Positions 6,076-12,836 of a stretch of DNA of 13,801 nucleotides are shown here, piece after piece. The notes beneath the pieces were generated by a model, which worked only from the letters and a program-made list of their open reading frames with translations, did not search any database and was not told where the DNA came from. A program made the position numbers and the translations under genes. Location: assembly GCA_949128015.1 (NCBI GenBank), contig CASBRC010000374.1, positions 1 through 13,801 of the forward strand. Direction: 5' to 3'. The stretch is from Synechococcales cyanobacterium PMM_0003 (GTDB lineage Bacteria; Cyanobacteriota; Cyanobacteriia; Pseudanabaenales; Pseudanabaenaceae). The stretch's first letter is position 1. Every line of letters starts with the position of its first letter.

Positions 6076-6134
6076 TACAGTAAATTATGAAAAAAAGCCC
6101 CGTTTCGTGGGGCTTTTTTTCATAATTTACTGTA
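6076..6134. terminator. Bidirectional Rho-independent terminator of the gvp cluster
   Basis: A symmetrical hairpin with a stem of 26 bp (6076-6101 with 6109-6134) is built as A7-GCCCC, loop, GGGGC-T7, plus AT-rich outer arms (TACAGTAAATTATG/CATAATTTACTGTA). The T7 tract serves the plus strand (gvpJ). On the minus strand the A7 becomes U7 and serves the penicillin-binding protein gene, whose stop is at 6141-6143. It begins on the base after the gvpJ stop. Confidence 0.95.
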
Positions 6135-6140
6135 GCTCGT

Positions 6141-8072
6141 CTAGTTTTTCTTTTTAGTACTTTCTTTTTCTTGAATCTCACTTGGCACAGGGAACTGCTC
6201 AATCGGCTGCCCGGCTAAAGCCCTTTCCATAAACTTACGCCAGATTGGAACCACATACACACCACCTGTTACACCATTTGCCATCGGTGAATAATCATCA
6301 TTACCAATCCAAATTGCCACAGATAACTGTGGCACATAGCCCACAAACCAAGCATCACGGAAATCAGAAGTTGTACCTGTCTTACCTGCGACAGGTCGTC
6401 CGTCACTCATTTGGGCCTCAGTTGCTGTGCCATTGGTAATTACACCGCGCAAAGTATCGGTCAAATATGAGACTGCGATCGGATCAAGGATTAGTTCAGG
6501 TTTTGGTGTGTTATCTAGAACCAAATTGCCATTGCGATCGGTTACCCGCGCAATTAATGTTGTTTTTGATTTATAACCGCCACTGGCAAATACCGCATAG
6601 GCTCCCGCCACTTCCATCGGCGTGACATCGGCTGCACCAAGAGGTAAAGAAGTCACAGGCTTCATCGGGCTATTGATCCCCATCCTGCGACAAATTGCGA
6701 TTACATTTTCGGCTCCCACTTCAAGTCCCAATTTAAGTGCGGGAATATTACGAGAAACTGCGATCGCTTGACGAATACTAATTGCTCCTGAGAACGTATT
6801 GTCATAGTTGCGAGGAATATAAGGCTCATCGCCATCAGGAATGCTCATCGGACTATCATCAATTACCGAGTCTGGGGTGTAGTTGCCAGTGGCAAAGGCA
6901 GCATAATAGACAAAAGGCTTAAACGAAGATCCCAATTGTCGTCTCGCTAGAACAGCACGGTTAAATTGATTTTTATCAAAGTCACCCACACCACCTACTA
7001 GAGCTTTCACAAATCCAGTGCGGGGATCAACTGCAACTAAGGACAATTGATCGGCATAGGCTCCACGATCAACTAAATCTTTATGCCCTTCAGCAGCTAC
7101 TTCTTCAGCAATACGCTGCAACTTTAAGTCAATCGTCGTCTGAACGCGCAAACCACCTTGTAGAACGACATCACGCCCAAATTTTTCTTCTAACTCGGCA
7201 GTTACAGCTTGAGATACATAAGGCACACGACTAGCTTCGTAAGAAATCCCTTGCTTCCGAATCGTTATTTTTTGTGCTTTTGCAGCTTTAACTTCGGCTG
7301 GAGTTGCCCATCCAAGCTCTAATAGGCGATCAAGCACCAGTCCTTGACGTTTTTTAGATTCAGAATAGTTGTCAACAGGGTTAAAGACTGAAGGCGCTTG
7401 AATTGTCCCAGCTAATATAGCAGCCTCTCCAAGAGTCAAGTCAGCAGCAGCTTTACCAAAATAATTCTGCGAAGCAGTTTCTGCACCATTAGTGTTCTTT
7501 CCCCAAAACACTTGATTGAGATACATCTCAAGAATTTGCTCCTTAGTAAATACTTGCTCAACGCGCATTGCTAAGACGGCTTCAGCAACCTTACGATTAA
7601 GGCTACGTTCGTTGGATAGAAATAAATTTTTAACTAATTGCTGCGTTAGGGTTGAGCCACCTTCAACGGTTCCACCTGCATTAAAGTTAGCTAAAATTGC
7701 TCGACCAATACCGCTAGGATCAATACCCTTGTGGGTATAGAAGTAAGCATCTTCCATGGCGAGAACTGAGCGCTTTAAATGAGGAGAAATGCGATCGAGC
7801 GTGACGACTTCGCGGTTGATATCACCATGCAATCTCGCGATCAGTCCACCGTTAATATCGTAAATATAAGTGGTTTCAACTGGTACATAACCTTTGAGGA
7901 CTCTTACATCAGGCAGATCGCGAAAACTGAGGGCTAATCCGACCAGTCCACCTGCTGTTGCCGCACCGCCAATCATGATAATTCCCAGCAATGTGCCACC
8001 AACAGCTTTGAGAGTACCTTTTAAAATACTGCCTGTCAGAGACTGAGAACGCTCTACACTATTCGATGCCAC
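6141..8072 (-). CDS. Class A penicillin-binding protein (PBP1A-like bifunctional)
   Basis: This enzyme polymerises lipid II into glycan strands and cross-links the stem peptides at the outer face of the plasma membrane. The 643 residues contain, in order, a short cytoplasmic N-terminus and membrane anchor (about 22-49), then a GT51 glycosyltransferase domain with catalytic E107-D-A-Y-F in the EDAYFYTHKGID motif and GGSTLTQQLVKN (138-149). The transpeptidase domain has the S382-S-F-K385 nucleophile motif, S440-R-N and K564-T-G. All catalytic motifs are intact. The tail is Lys-rich (ESTKKKN). The start is GTG at 8072, with GGGT about nine bases upstream and no nearby ATG giving the anchor. It is convergent with the gvp cluster and shares its terminator. 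Cyanobacteria carry several class A PBPs, so the gene letter is left open. Confidence 0.95.
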   Translation of the reverse strand: MASNSVERSQSLTGSILKGTLKAVGGTLLGIIMIGGAATAGGLVGLALSFRDLPDVRVLKGYVPVETTYIYDINGGLIARLHGDINREVVTLDRISPHLKRSVLAMEDAYFYTHKGIDPSGIGRAILANFNAGGTVEGGSTLTQQLVKNLFLSNERSLNRKVAEAVLAMRVEQVFTKEQILEMYLNQVFWGKNTNGAETASQNYFGKAAADLTLGEAAILAGTIQAPSVFNPVDNYSESKKRQGLVLDRLLELGWATPAEVKAAKAQKITIRKQGISYEASRVPYVSQAVTAELEEKFGRDVVLQGGLRVQTTIDLKLQRIAEEVAAEGHKDLVDRGAYADQLSLVAVDPRTGFVKALVGGVGDFDKNQFNRAVLARRQLGSSFKPFVYYAAFATGNYTPDSVIDDSPMSIPDGDEPYIPRNYDNTFSGAISIRQAIAVSRNIPALKLGLEVGAENVIAICRRMGINSPMKPVTSLPLGAADVTPMEVAGAYAVFASGGYKSKTTLIARVTDRNGNLVLDNTPKPELILDPIAVSYLTDTLRGVITNGTATEAQMSDGRPVAGKTGTTSDFRDAWFVGYVPQLSVAIWIGNDDYSPMANGVTGGVYVVPIWRKFMERALAGQPIEQFPVPSEIQEKESTKKKN

Positions 8073-8134
8073 AGCAATCTACCCTTTGATCAATTCATAG
8101 GTAATCTTACTTCATTAATTAAGTATTGCGTACT

Positions 8135-8173
8135 AAAAACTTAATGTCGTGCTTTGCACAACATTAAGTTTTT
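8135..8173 (-). terminator. Terminator-like hairpin downstream of hisE
   Basis: AAAAACTTAATGT (8135-8147) pairs with ACATTAAGTTTTT (8161-8173). One mismatch follows, then GTGC/GCAC closes a TTT triloop. Read on the minus strand the stem ends in TTTTT, so it fits a Rho-independent terminator five bases after the hisE stop. It also separates hisE from the GTG start of the penicillin-binding protein gene. Its apex GC-TTT-GC is the same as in other hairpins of this window. Confidence 0.65.
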
Positions 8174-8178
8174 GAATT

Positions 8179-8457
8179 TTAACGGCGCTGAGCTAGCTTG
8201 TCGTATACCAATTGCAGATCGACATGGTGATGTGCGATCGCAACTAACGTGTGATAAAACAAATCTGCCACTTCACCTGCGATCGCATCAGGATCATTAT
8301 CTTTACAAGCCATGACCACTTCGGCCGACTCTTCGCCAATTTTTTTTAAAATCTTGTTGTCGCCACCCGCAAATAATTTGCAGGTATAAGAGCTTTCTTG
8401 TGGATGCTCACGGCGATCGACAATTACCGCAAATAACTCTGAGAGGGGATCATTCAT
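8179..8457 (-). CDS. hisE: Phosphoribosyl-ATP pyrophosphatase HisE (stand-alone)
   Basis: HisE hydrolyses phosphoribosyl-ATP to phosphoribosyl-AMP and pyrophosphate, the second step of histidine synthesis. The all-alpha MazG-like fold is recognisable from LSELFAVIVDRREHP, the metal-binding GEESAEVVMACKD segment and DAIAGEVADLFYHTLVAIAHH. Length is 92 residues. The open frame extends to 8535, but that extension is encoded by a palindrome (8477-8509), so I take the ATG at 8457, which aligns with the start of the HisE domain. ATG 8523 is an alternative. In many cyanobacteria this domain is fused behind HisI (HisIE, about 215 residues). No HisI is present here: rplL lies directly upstream. The cyclohydrolase must be encoded elsewhere. 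No clear ribosome binding site is visible; it may be read through from rplJL. Confidence 0.9.
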   Translation of the reverse strand: MNDPLSELFAVIVDRREHPQESSYTCKLFAGGDNKILKKIGEESAEVVMACKDNDPDAIAGEVADLFYHTLVAIAHHHVDLQLVYDKLAQRR

Positions 8458-8476
8458 AAAAGCACTTAAATAAGCA

Positions 8477-8509
8477 GCAATTGCGCCGCGCTCAGCGCGG
8501 CGCAATTGC
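8477..8509. repeat. 15-bp-arm GC-rich palindrome before hisE
   Basis: GCAATTGCGCCGCGC (8477-8491) pairs perfectly with GCGCGGCGCAATTGC (8495-8509) around loop TCA. It lies just upstream of the hisE ATG at 8457 and would be read through by the longer hisE frame. The fold would be very stable and lies in the probable hisE leader. The apex GC-TCA-GC fits the window's recurrent triloop pattern. Confidence 0.85.
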
Positions 8510-8517
8510 CTGTTTAT

Positions 8518-8552
8518 AATCATAAAGGCACGCATTGCGTGCCTTTATGATT
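8518..8552. repeat. 16-bp-arm palindrome between rplL and hisE
   Basis: AATCATAAAGGCACGC (8518-8533) pairs perfectly with GCGTGCCTTTATGATT (8537-8552) around loop ATT. It lies 45 bases after the rplL stop on the minus strand and nine bases from the next palindrome (8477-8509). It may attenuate or process the rplL message, although no T-tract follows. Confidence 0.85.
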
Positions 8553-8596
8553 GATTGTTTTTCGCAGTACATTAGCAAGCTAAGTATTACTAACAA

Positions 8597-8986
8597 TTAC
8601 TTGATGGAAACCTTACCGCCAGCTTCTTCGATTTGCTTCTTAGCAGCTTCAGCATCAGCCTTAGCCATGCCTTCTTTAACAGTCTTAGGAGCAGATTCAA
8701 CTAGATCTTTCGCATCTTTCAAGCCTAAGCCAGTGATTTCACGAACGATCTTCAGAACAGCGATCTTCTTATCAGAAGGAACTTCATCAAGTACCAAGTC
8801 AAAAGCAGTCTTTTCTTCGACTTCTTCAGCCGCAGCAGCACCACCAGGAGCAGCCATCATCATGCCGCCAACTGGAGCAGCAGCCGAAACGCCAAAAGTT
8901 TCTTCAATTGCCTTGACCAATTCAGAAGCTTCAAGAAGGCTCAAAGACTTTAGTTCTTCAATAATGCTGTCGATTTTTGTAGACAT
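8597..8986 (-). CDS. rplL: Large ribosomal subunit protein bL12 (L7/L12)
   Basis: L12 forms the flexible multi-copy stalk of the 50S subunit that recruits translation factors. The 129 residues show the N-terminal dimerisation domain ([32 protein letters not shown]), an Ala/Gly/Met-rich hinge (about 35-57) and the factor-binding C-terminal domain ([45 protein letters not shown]; the tail is [14 protein letters not shown]). I place the start at ATG 8986. The open frame runs to 9043 but the upstream codons do not belong to the family and cover a short tandem repeat. It lies 62 bases downstream of rplJ and is presumably co-transcribed under the L10 leader. Confidence 0.98.
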   Translation of the reverse strand: MSTKIDSIIEELKSLSLLEASELVKAIEETFGVSAAAPVGGMMMAAPGGAAAAEEVEEKTAFDLVLDEVPSDKKIAVLKIVREITGLGLKDAKDLVESAPKTVKEGMAKADAEAAKKQIEEAGGKVSIK

Positions 8987-9018
8987 AGTTTTTCTCTTTA
9001 ATTGATTAGTGATTGGTA

Positions 9019-9046
9019 GTAATTCGCAATTCGTAATTCGCAATTG
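9019..9046. repeat. 14-bp tandem repeat between rplJ and rplL
   Basis: The unit GTAATTCGCAATT plus one variable base occurs twice head-to-tail (9019-9032 and 9033-9046), ending three bases from the rplJ stop codon on the minus strand. The unit itself contains the related halves GTAATTC and GCAATT. Short AATTCG-type tandem repeats of this kind are common cyanobacterial intergenic sequence. No function can be assigned. Confidence 0.75.
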
Positions 9047-9048
9047 CC

Positions 9049-9576
9049 TTAAGCTGCTTCTTTTTCAGAAACAGCCTTGATAGCTCTGCCCAGAGATTGA
9101 GGAACCTCTTTGATGCCGATCGCGATTTTTGCGGTGATCGAATTGATTGCGCCAGCAATTTGAGCGATGAGTACTTCCTTGGAAGGTAAGTCGGCGATCG
9201 CTTGCAAGTCTTTTGCAGTCAGAGCGCGACCTTCTAAGACACCGCCACGAAGTTCGGTTTTCTTAGATTCCTTTTGGAAAGCTTGGTATGCCTTAACAGC
9301 CCCACCAATGTCATCTTTAACAAATAGGCAAGCTGAAGGTCCAGTTAGAAAGCCTTCGAGAGACTTCCATTCGGGCACATCCGAAATTGCTTGCTTTAGC
9401 AAAGTATTCTTAGTGGTTCTGCACACCGTACCTGTCGGACGGAGTGAGCGGCGGAGCTTGGTAATTTCAGCTACGGACAAAGTTGAGTAATCGATTACCA
9501 TGACCATCTGAGTTCCTTCAAACTCTTTGGTCATTTCACCAACTAAAACTTTTTTCTGGTCTAGGGTCTTACCCAT
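9049..9576 (-). CDS. rplJ: Large ribosomal subunit protein uL10
   Basis: L10 anchors the L12 dimers to 23S rRNA at the base of the stalk and represses its own operon by binding the leader as an L10-L12 complex. The 175 residues carry the family N-terminus ([45 protein letters not shown]), [17 protein letters not shown], and a C-terminal L12-binding helix ([30 protein letters not shown]). The ATG at 9576 has an excellent Shine-Dalgarno sequence, AAGGAGGTGA (complement of 9584-9593), consistent with high expression. Upstream lies a 328-base leader region; downstream is rplL. Confidence 0.98.
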   Translation of the reverse strand: MGKTLDQKKVLVGEMTKEFEGTQMVMVIDYSTLSVAEITKLRRSLRPTGTVCRTTKNTLLKQAISDVPEWKSLEGFLTGPSACLFVKDDIGGAVKAYQAFQKESKKTELRGGVLEGRALTAKDLQAIADLPSKEVLIAQIAGAINSITAKIAIGIKEVPQSLGRAIKAVSEKEAA

Positions 9577-9670
9577 ATGGTTTTCACCTCCTTATATTTG
9601 GAGCGGTATTTAGAGCGAATTTAAATGCAAGATGCAGTAAACGCGCTTTGTGTGAATCTTTAAAGTCATT

Positions 9671-9830
9671 AAAAAAGCCTCGTCTTTTTTGCAGACCGAG
9701 GCTAAAAAAGCATTCTCTCAAGAATCTTTTTAAAAACACCTCGACAGGAAATTAAGCCATTAGCACCTGCTGTCTATGGAGATATTCAGTTGTCGAAATT
9801 TCTTTCTAGGCTTATTACAACAATTAGACT
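9671..9830 (-). ncRNA. Ribosomal protein L10 leader with attenuator-like terminator
   Basis: The 328-base gap between rplA and rplJ contains a leader of L10 type. On the minus strand the conserved-looking pair GACAGCAGG (complement of 9766-9774) and CCTGTCGAGG (9739-9748) is separated by a GCTTAAT segment. This arrangement matches my memory of cyanobacterial L10 leaders. A GTTGT/ACAAC stem lies just upstream of it (about 9786-9821). Further downstream is AGCCTCG/CGAGGCT (9697-9703 with 9676-9682) followed by TTTTTT on the minus strand, a Rho-independent terminator about 95 bases before the rplJ ATG. L10-L12 binding is expected to control read-through or translation of rplJL. The fold was read by eye only. 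Confidence 0.7.
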
Positions 9831-9842
9831 TAGCTTTTTATC

Positions 9843-9883
9843 TTCATATAATGGTGTACCGATCGGGCACGCCATTATATGAA
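9843..9883. repeat. Hairpin between rplA and the L10 leader
   Basis: TTCATATAATGGTGT (9843-9857) pairs with ACGCCATTATATGAA (9869-9883), with one G-U pair. One mismatch follows, then CC/GG closes a GATCG loop. It lies 21 bases after the rplA stop on the minus strand. No T-tract follows, so it may end or process the rplKA message imperfectly. The minus strand of its first arm contains TATAAT (complement of 9874-9879), so the same DNA may hold the -10 box of an rplJL promoter; I see no convincing -35. Confidence 0.6.
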
Positions 9884-9904
9884 AACGACTTTAAAAAACT
9901 TTAA

Positions 9905-10618
9905 TTAGGCTTCCCCTAATTTGATGTCGCGCAGTGCTGTGATATCGACTTCGATCGATGGGCCCATAGTTGCAGACACATAAACCGATCTCCAGTATCT
10001 GCCCTTTGCGCCAGAAGGACGATTGCGATCAATCGTTTCTTGCAAAGCTTTGAGGTTGGTTAGCAAGTCTTCGGCGGGGAAGGCAGCTTTGCCAAACTGG
10101 ATGTGTACAATACCTGTGCGATCGGCACGGAATTCTAGCTTACCAGCTTTAAATTCATTAATTGCACCACCCAAATCAGTAGTTACCGTACCACCTTTAG
10201 GTGAAGGCATCAATCCTCTAGGACCAAGCAATTTACCAAGCTTAGCCACTTGAGGCATCATGTCAGGTGTCGAAATCAATAGGTCAAAGTCCATACGACC
10301 TTTAATGATTTCATCAATTAGTTCCTCAGAACCAGCAATATCTGCACCTGCGGCAGTTGCTTCAGCAACTTTTTCGCCACGAGCAATAACTGCTACACGA
10401 ATTGTTTGTCCCGTTCCTTTGGGTAAAGTTACGGTTGTCCGCAATTGTTGGTCAGCGTACTTAGGATCGATACCTAGTCTGACGTGAGCTTCTACAGATT
10501 CAGCAAACTTAGCAGTCGCAGTTAGCTTTAATAGTTCCAGCGCATCGATTGGTGCATAAGGACGTTCTTCAATTTTACTGAGAGCTTCCTTAAGACGCTT
10601 TGAGATTTTCTTTGCCAT
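9905..10618 (-). CDS. rplA: Large ribosomal subunit protein uL1
   Basis: L1 builds the mobile L1 stalk at the ribosomal E site and can act as a translational repressor of the L11-L1 mRNA. The 237 residues contain family signatures: [15 protein letters not shown] at the N-terminus, [23 protein letters not shown], the central [19 protein letters not shown] loop, and the C-terminal [17 protein letters not shown] and PSIEVDI. Length is normal. The ATG at 10618 follows AGGA at a short distance, with a GGAGG further upstream. It is 109 bases downstream of rplK and shares its direction, forming the usual rplKA pair. Confidence 0.98.
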   Translation of the reverse strand: MAKKISKRLKEALSKIEERPYAPIDALELLKLTATAKFAESVEAHVRLGIDPKYADQQLRTTVTLPKGTGQTIRVAVIARGEKVAEATAAGADIAGSEELIDEIIKGRMDFDLLISTPDMMPQVAKLGKLLGPRGLMPSPKGGTVTTDLGGAINEFKAGKLEFRADRTGIVHIQFGKAAFPAEDLLTNLKALQETIDRNRPSGAKGRYWRSVYVSATMGPSIEVDITALRDIKLGEA

Positions 10619-10727
10619 GATTGTTCCTACGGGGTAGTAGCGGAAAAATTAATTTCCTCCCCCAACTAAAATCTTTGATTTGAGTGTATTTGAGTTTGTT
10701 GATGTCAAGAACGACAAAAGCTTAGAA

Positions 10728-11153
10728 CTAAGCGCTAATGGTAACGCCCATGTTCTTTGCTGTGCCTTCAATAATCTTCATTGCTGCATCAATATCATTA
10801 GCATTGATGTCAGGCATCTTCGTTTCAGCGATTTGACGAAGTTGATCTCTGGAAATGGAACCAACTTTTTTACGGTTAGGTTCAGCCGATCCAGATGTAA
10901 TCCCAGCCGCTTTTTGAATCAAAACTGATGCAGGAGGTGTTTTGAGGATAAAGGTAAAACTTCTATCTTCATATACAGATATTTCGACAGGAATGACCAT
11001 GCCTGCTTGGTCAGCAGTACGGGCGTTATATTCCTTACAAAACATCATGATGTTGACACCATGCTGACCCAAAGCAGGACCAACTGGTGGAGTTGGGCTA
11101 GCCTTGCCAGCATTAAGTGCTAACTTGATAATTGCTGTAACTTTCTTAGCCAT
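10728..11153 (-). CDS. rplK: Large ribosomal subunit protein uL11
   Basis: L11 binds the GTPase-associated region of 23S rRNA and is the thiostrepton target region. The 141 residues carry the N-terminal motif [27 protein letters not shown], with the proline-rich stretch involved in thiostrepton sensitivity, and the rRNA-binding C-terminal domain ([41 protein letters not shown] in place of the more usual T-rich form). Length is standard. The start ATG at 11153 lacks a good Shine-Dalgarno sequence. Instead the bases before it are a 13-bp tandem repeat that mimics the start region with ACG in place of ATG. It lies 57 bases downstream of nusG. Confidence 0.98.
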   Translation of the reverse strand: MAKKVTAIIKLALNAGKASPTPPVGPALGQHGVNIMMFCKEYNARTADQAGMVIPVEISVYEDRSFTFILKTPPASVLIQKAAGITSGSAEPNRKKVGSISRDQLRQIAETKMPDINANDIDAAMKIIEGTAKNMGVTISA

Positions 11154-11179
11154 TGATTTTAGCCGTTGATTTTAGCCGT
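11154..11179 (-). repeat. 13-bp tandem repeat abutting the rplK start codon
   Basis: On the minus strand the unit CGGCTAAAATCAA occurs twice back to back (11179-11167 and 11166-11154) and ends immediately before the rplK ATG, whose own sequence continues as ATGGCTAAG. The translation-start segment is thus present three times, CAACGGCTAAAAT twice and CAATGGCTAAGAA once, with ACG in place of ATG in the two upstream copies. No in-frame coding extension results because 13 is not a multiple of three. Confidence 0.85.
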
Positions 11180-11210
11180 TAAAAAAACTACAAACCTGCG
11201 TTTGAGTGAG

Positions 11211-11855
11211 TTAGTTTTGCTTTTGTACCTGATTGAACTCTAGTTCTACAGGGGTGTCTCTTCCGAAGATTGAAAGGAGGGCTTTTAGTTTATTGCGCTC
11301 TGGGCTAACTTCCACCACTTCACCTTCAAAGTCTTTGAAAGGTCCAGTAAGCACTTTGATTTTGTCGCCTTGAGCCATGTTGATTTTGAGAACTGGCTCT
11401 TGTTCAACGGTGACACGGAAGATTCTTTCGACTTCTTTTTCGGTCAGTGGACGAGGTTTAACATGTCCGCGACCGCGACCGTAGTGACGTTTTTGTTCTG
11501 TGCCAACGAAGTTAATTACATGGGGAGTGCTTTTAACAGCAAGCCATGCGTCATCATCAACTTCTAGCTGTCCGATTTCATTTCTGACAGTTTTGATTTG
11601 GATCAAAACATAACCAGGAAAAATCTTTTCCTCAGAAGTTGCGCGACTGCCATCCTTTCTAAGTTTGACGGTCGGTGTCTGAGGAATTTCAATTTGCTTG
11701 ATCCTATCTTCGACATCAAGGGTTTTGATGCGTTGTTCTAGGCTCGACTTAACTTTTTTTTCGCAACCAGAAGCAATTTGAACGGCATACCAGTTAAATA
11801 GTACGTCTCCATCTTCATAATTGCTAGATGAGTGGTCGATGTCCTCGGTAAACAT
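11211..11855 (-). CDS. nusG: Transcription termination/antitermination factor NusG
   Basis: NusG binds RNA polymerase across the cleft, aids processivity and links transcription to Rho or the ribosome. The 214 residues begin with an acidic extension (1-19). The NGN domain runs from about 20 to 148 (FNWYAVQIASGCEKKV, EEKIFPGYVLIQ, STPHVINFVG) and a KOW domain lies at about 161-190 (QGDKIKVLTGPFKDFEGEVVEVSPE). The ATG at 11855 overlaps the secE stop by one base (TAATG) with AGGTG eight bases upstream, so translation is coupled. The position between secE and rplK is the conserved bacterial order. Confidence 0.98.
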   Translation of the reverse strand: MFTEDIDHSSSNYEDGDVLFNWYAVQIASGCEKKVKSSLEQRIKTLDVEDRIKQIEIPQTPTVKLRKDGSRATSEEKIFPGYVLIQIKTVRNEIGQLEVDDDAWLAVKSTPHVINFVGTEQKRHYGRGRGHVKPRPLTEKEVERIFRVTVEQEPVLKINMAQGDKIKVLTGPFKDFEGEVVEVSPERNKLKALLSIFGRDTPVELEFNQVQKQN

Positions 11856-12106
11856 TATTGAAACACCTGCAATGCGATCGCCTTAAACAAAGCATCAATT
11901 AGATAAACAAAGGTTGCTACTGCAACGATCATTAAAAGAACGGATGCAGATTCACTAATTAGTTGCTGACGTGTCGGCCAAACAATCTTACCGAATTCGG
12001 CTTTAGATTCTACAAACAGTTTAGTTACGCCAGTCGGCTCAGATTTGCCATCTGATTCAACTTTCGATACTTCTTTTGGTTGCTCTTTCAGTTCGTTTTT
12101 CGTCAT
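11855..12106 (-). CDS. secE: Preprotein translocase subunit SecE
   Basis: SecE clamps and stabilises the SecY channel in the membrane. The 83 residues have a polar N-terminal extension (1-28), the conserved amphipathic helix VESKAEFGKIVWPTRQQLISE (32-52) with the WPTR motif typical of single-span SecE, and one transmembrane helix at about 54-76. This short form is normal for cyanobacteria. Its stop overlaps the nusG start. tRNA-Trp lies 77 bases upstream on the same strand, so tRNA and protein messages may be cut from one transcript. Confidence 0.97.
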   Translation of the reverse strand: MTKNELKEQPKEVSKVESDGKSEPTGVTKLFVESKAEFGKIVWPTRQQLISESASVLLMIVAVATFVYLIDALFKAIALQVFQ

Positions 12107-12183
12107 AGCGGCAACTCTTGCGATTCCTTTGCAATCTTTGTAAATGCGATACGTTTAAGTGCAATTCTCTAAGAATAGTGAAG

Positions 12184-12256
12184 CGCGCCCTGGGGGACTC
12201 GAACCCGCGGCATCAGGTTTTGGAGACCTGCGTTCTACCAACTGAACTAAGGACGC
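12184..12256 (-). tRNA. trnW: tRNA-Trp (anticodon CCA)
   Basis: On the minus strand the 73 bases fold into a full cloverleaf. The acceptor stem is GCGTCCT/AGGGCGC, the D-arm contains AGTTCAGTTGGTAGAAC, the anticodon stem is CAGGT/ACCTG with loop CTCCAAA giving anticodon CCA, and the T-arm has GGTTCGAGTCC. The discriminator base is G, as expected for tryptophan. The 3' CCA is not encoded and must be added. Its place between rplS and secE is the usual cyanobacterial one. Confidence 0.97.
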
Positions 12257-12356
12257 ACGTAGTGAAAACACGATTTTGGTAGGCAACCAGTTATGTTTAC
12301 TGTATCAATTGCTATATCAAAATAGTATTTGATACTTAGTATAACCGTAGATGTCC

Positions 12357-12719
12357 TTATAGTGGACGATCAAATCGTTGTTTAAGACGAGTTGCTTTAC
12401 CAACAAGGTCGCGTAAGTAGTAGAGCTTAGCACGACGCACTTTGCCACGACGAATCACTTTGATGCTTTCAATTTGTGGAGAATGTAGCAAGAAGGCTCG
12501 CTCAACTCCAATTCCTTGAAACACTCGACGGACAGTAATAACGGTATTAACGCTAGAACCTCGTCTTGCGATGATCACGCCTTCGTATGGCTGAGTACGT
12601 TCTTTGCCGCCCTCTTTGATCCTAACTCCAACCTTGACAGTGTCGCCCACATAAATTGTGGGTAGATCTGTTTTGATATATTCCGCTTCAATTGAGCGGA
12701 TGATTTCAGAAGCGTTCAT
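12357..12719 (-). CDS. rplS: Large ribosomal subunit protein bL19
   Basis: L19 lies at the 30S-50S interface and forms intersubunit bridges. The 120 residues match the family: [31 protein letters not shown] at the N-terminus, then [39 protein letters not shown] and the C-terminal [27 protein letters not shown]. The frame is open to an ATG at 12746 (nine residues more), but the family normally begins with MNA-x-EIIRSIE, so I choose ATG 12719. Neither start has a clear Shine-Dalgarno sequence. The gene lies 100 bases upstream of tRNA-Trp. It is insulated from the mnmD-like gene upstream by a strong terminator. Confidence 0.97.
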   Translation of the reverse strand: MNASEIIRSIEAEYIKTDLPTIYVGDTVKVGVRIKEGGKERTQPYEGVIIARRGSSVNTVITVRRVFQGIGVERAFLLHSPQIESIKVIRRGKVRRAKLYYLRDLVGKATRLKQRFDRPL

Positions 12720-12785
12720 GAGGAATGCCAAAAAAGTCGCGATCATCTATGTTAAAGCATCAACGGTCTAATGTCTATAATTTTC

Positions 12786-12836
12786 ATCAAAAAAGTTGAG
12801 ATCTAGTGCGATGTGCTAGATCTCAACTTTTTTGAT
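12786..12836 (-). terminator. Rho-independent terminator after the mnmD-like gene
   Basis: A perfect 21-bp stem (12786-12806 with 12816-12836) has a 9-base loop. Read on the minus strand it starts on the base after the TAG stop of the methyltransferase gene and ends in six T residues within ACTTTTTTGAT. Flanking A6/T6 make it usable on both strands, but only the minus-strand gene precedes it. It separates this gene from rplS. Confidence 0.85.

Noticed and set aside
6002-6202. 66-codon minus-strand frame across the gvp terminator
   Set aside because: It reads through the terminator hairpin and overlaps both gvpJ and the PBP 3' end; it is noncoding.
8458-8535. N-terminal extension of hisE to 8535
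   Set aside because: The extra residues are encoded largely by the palindrome at 8477-8509 and do not resemble HisI or the HisE family; ATG 8457 fits the domain start.
8535-9005. 156-codon plus-strand frame opposite rplL
   Set aside because: Its Ser/Ala/Pro-rich translation is the antisense of rplL and begins inside a palindrome; no protein family is evident.
8987-9043. N-terminal extension of rplL
   Set aside because: The added residues come from the 14-bp tandem repeat and spacer; L12 proteins begin at the [12 protein letters not shown] segment.
12315-12334. Small hairpin TATCAAA/TTTGATA between rplS and tRNA-Trp
   Set aside because: Only seven AT-rich pairs and no T-tract; too weak to call a terminator.
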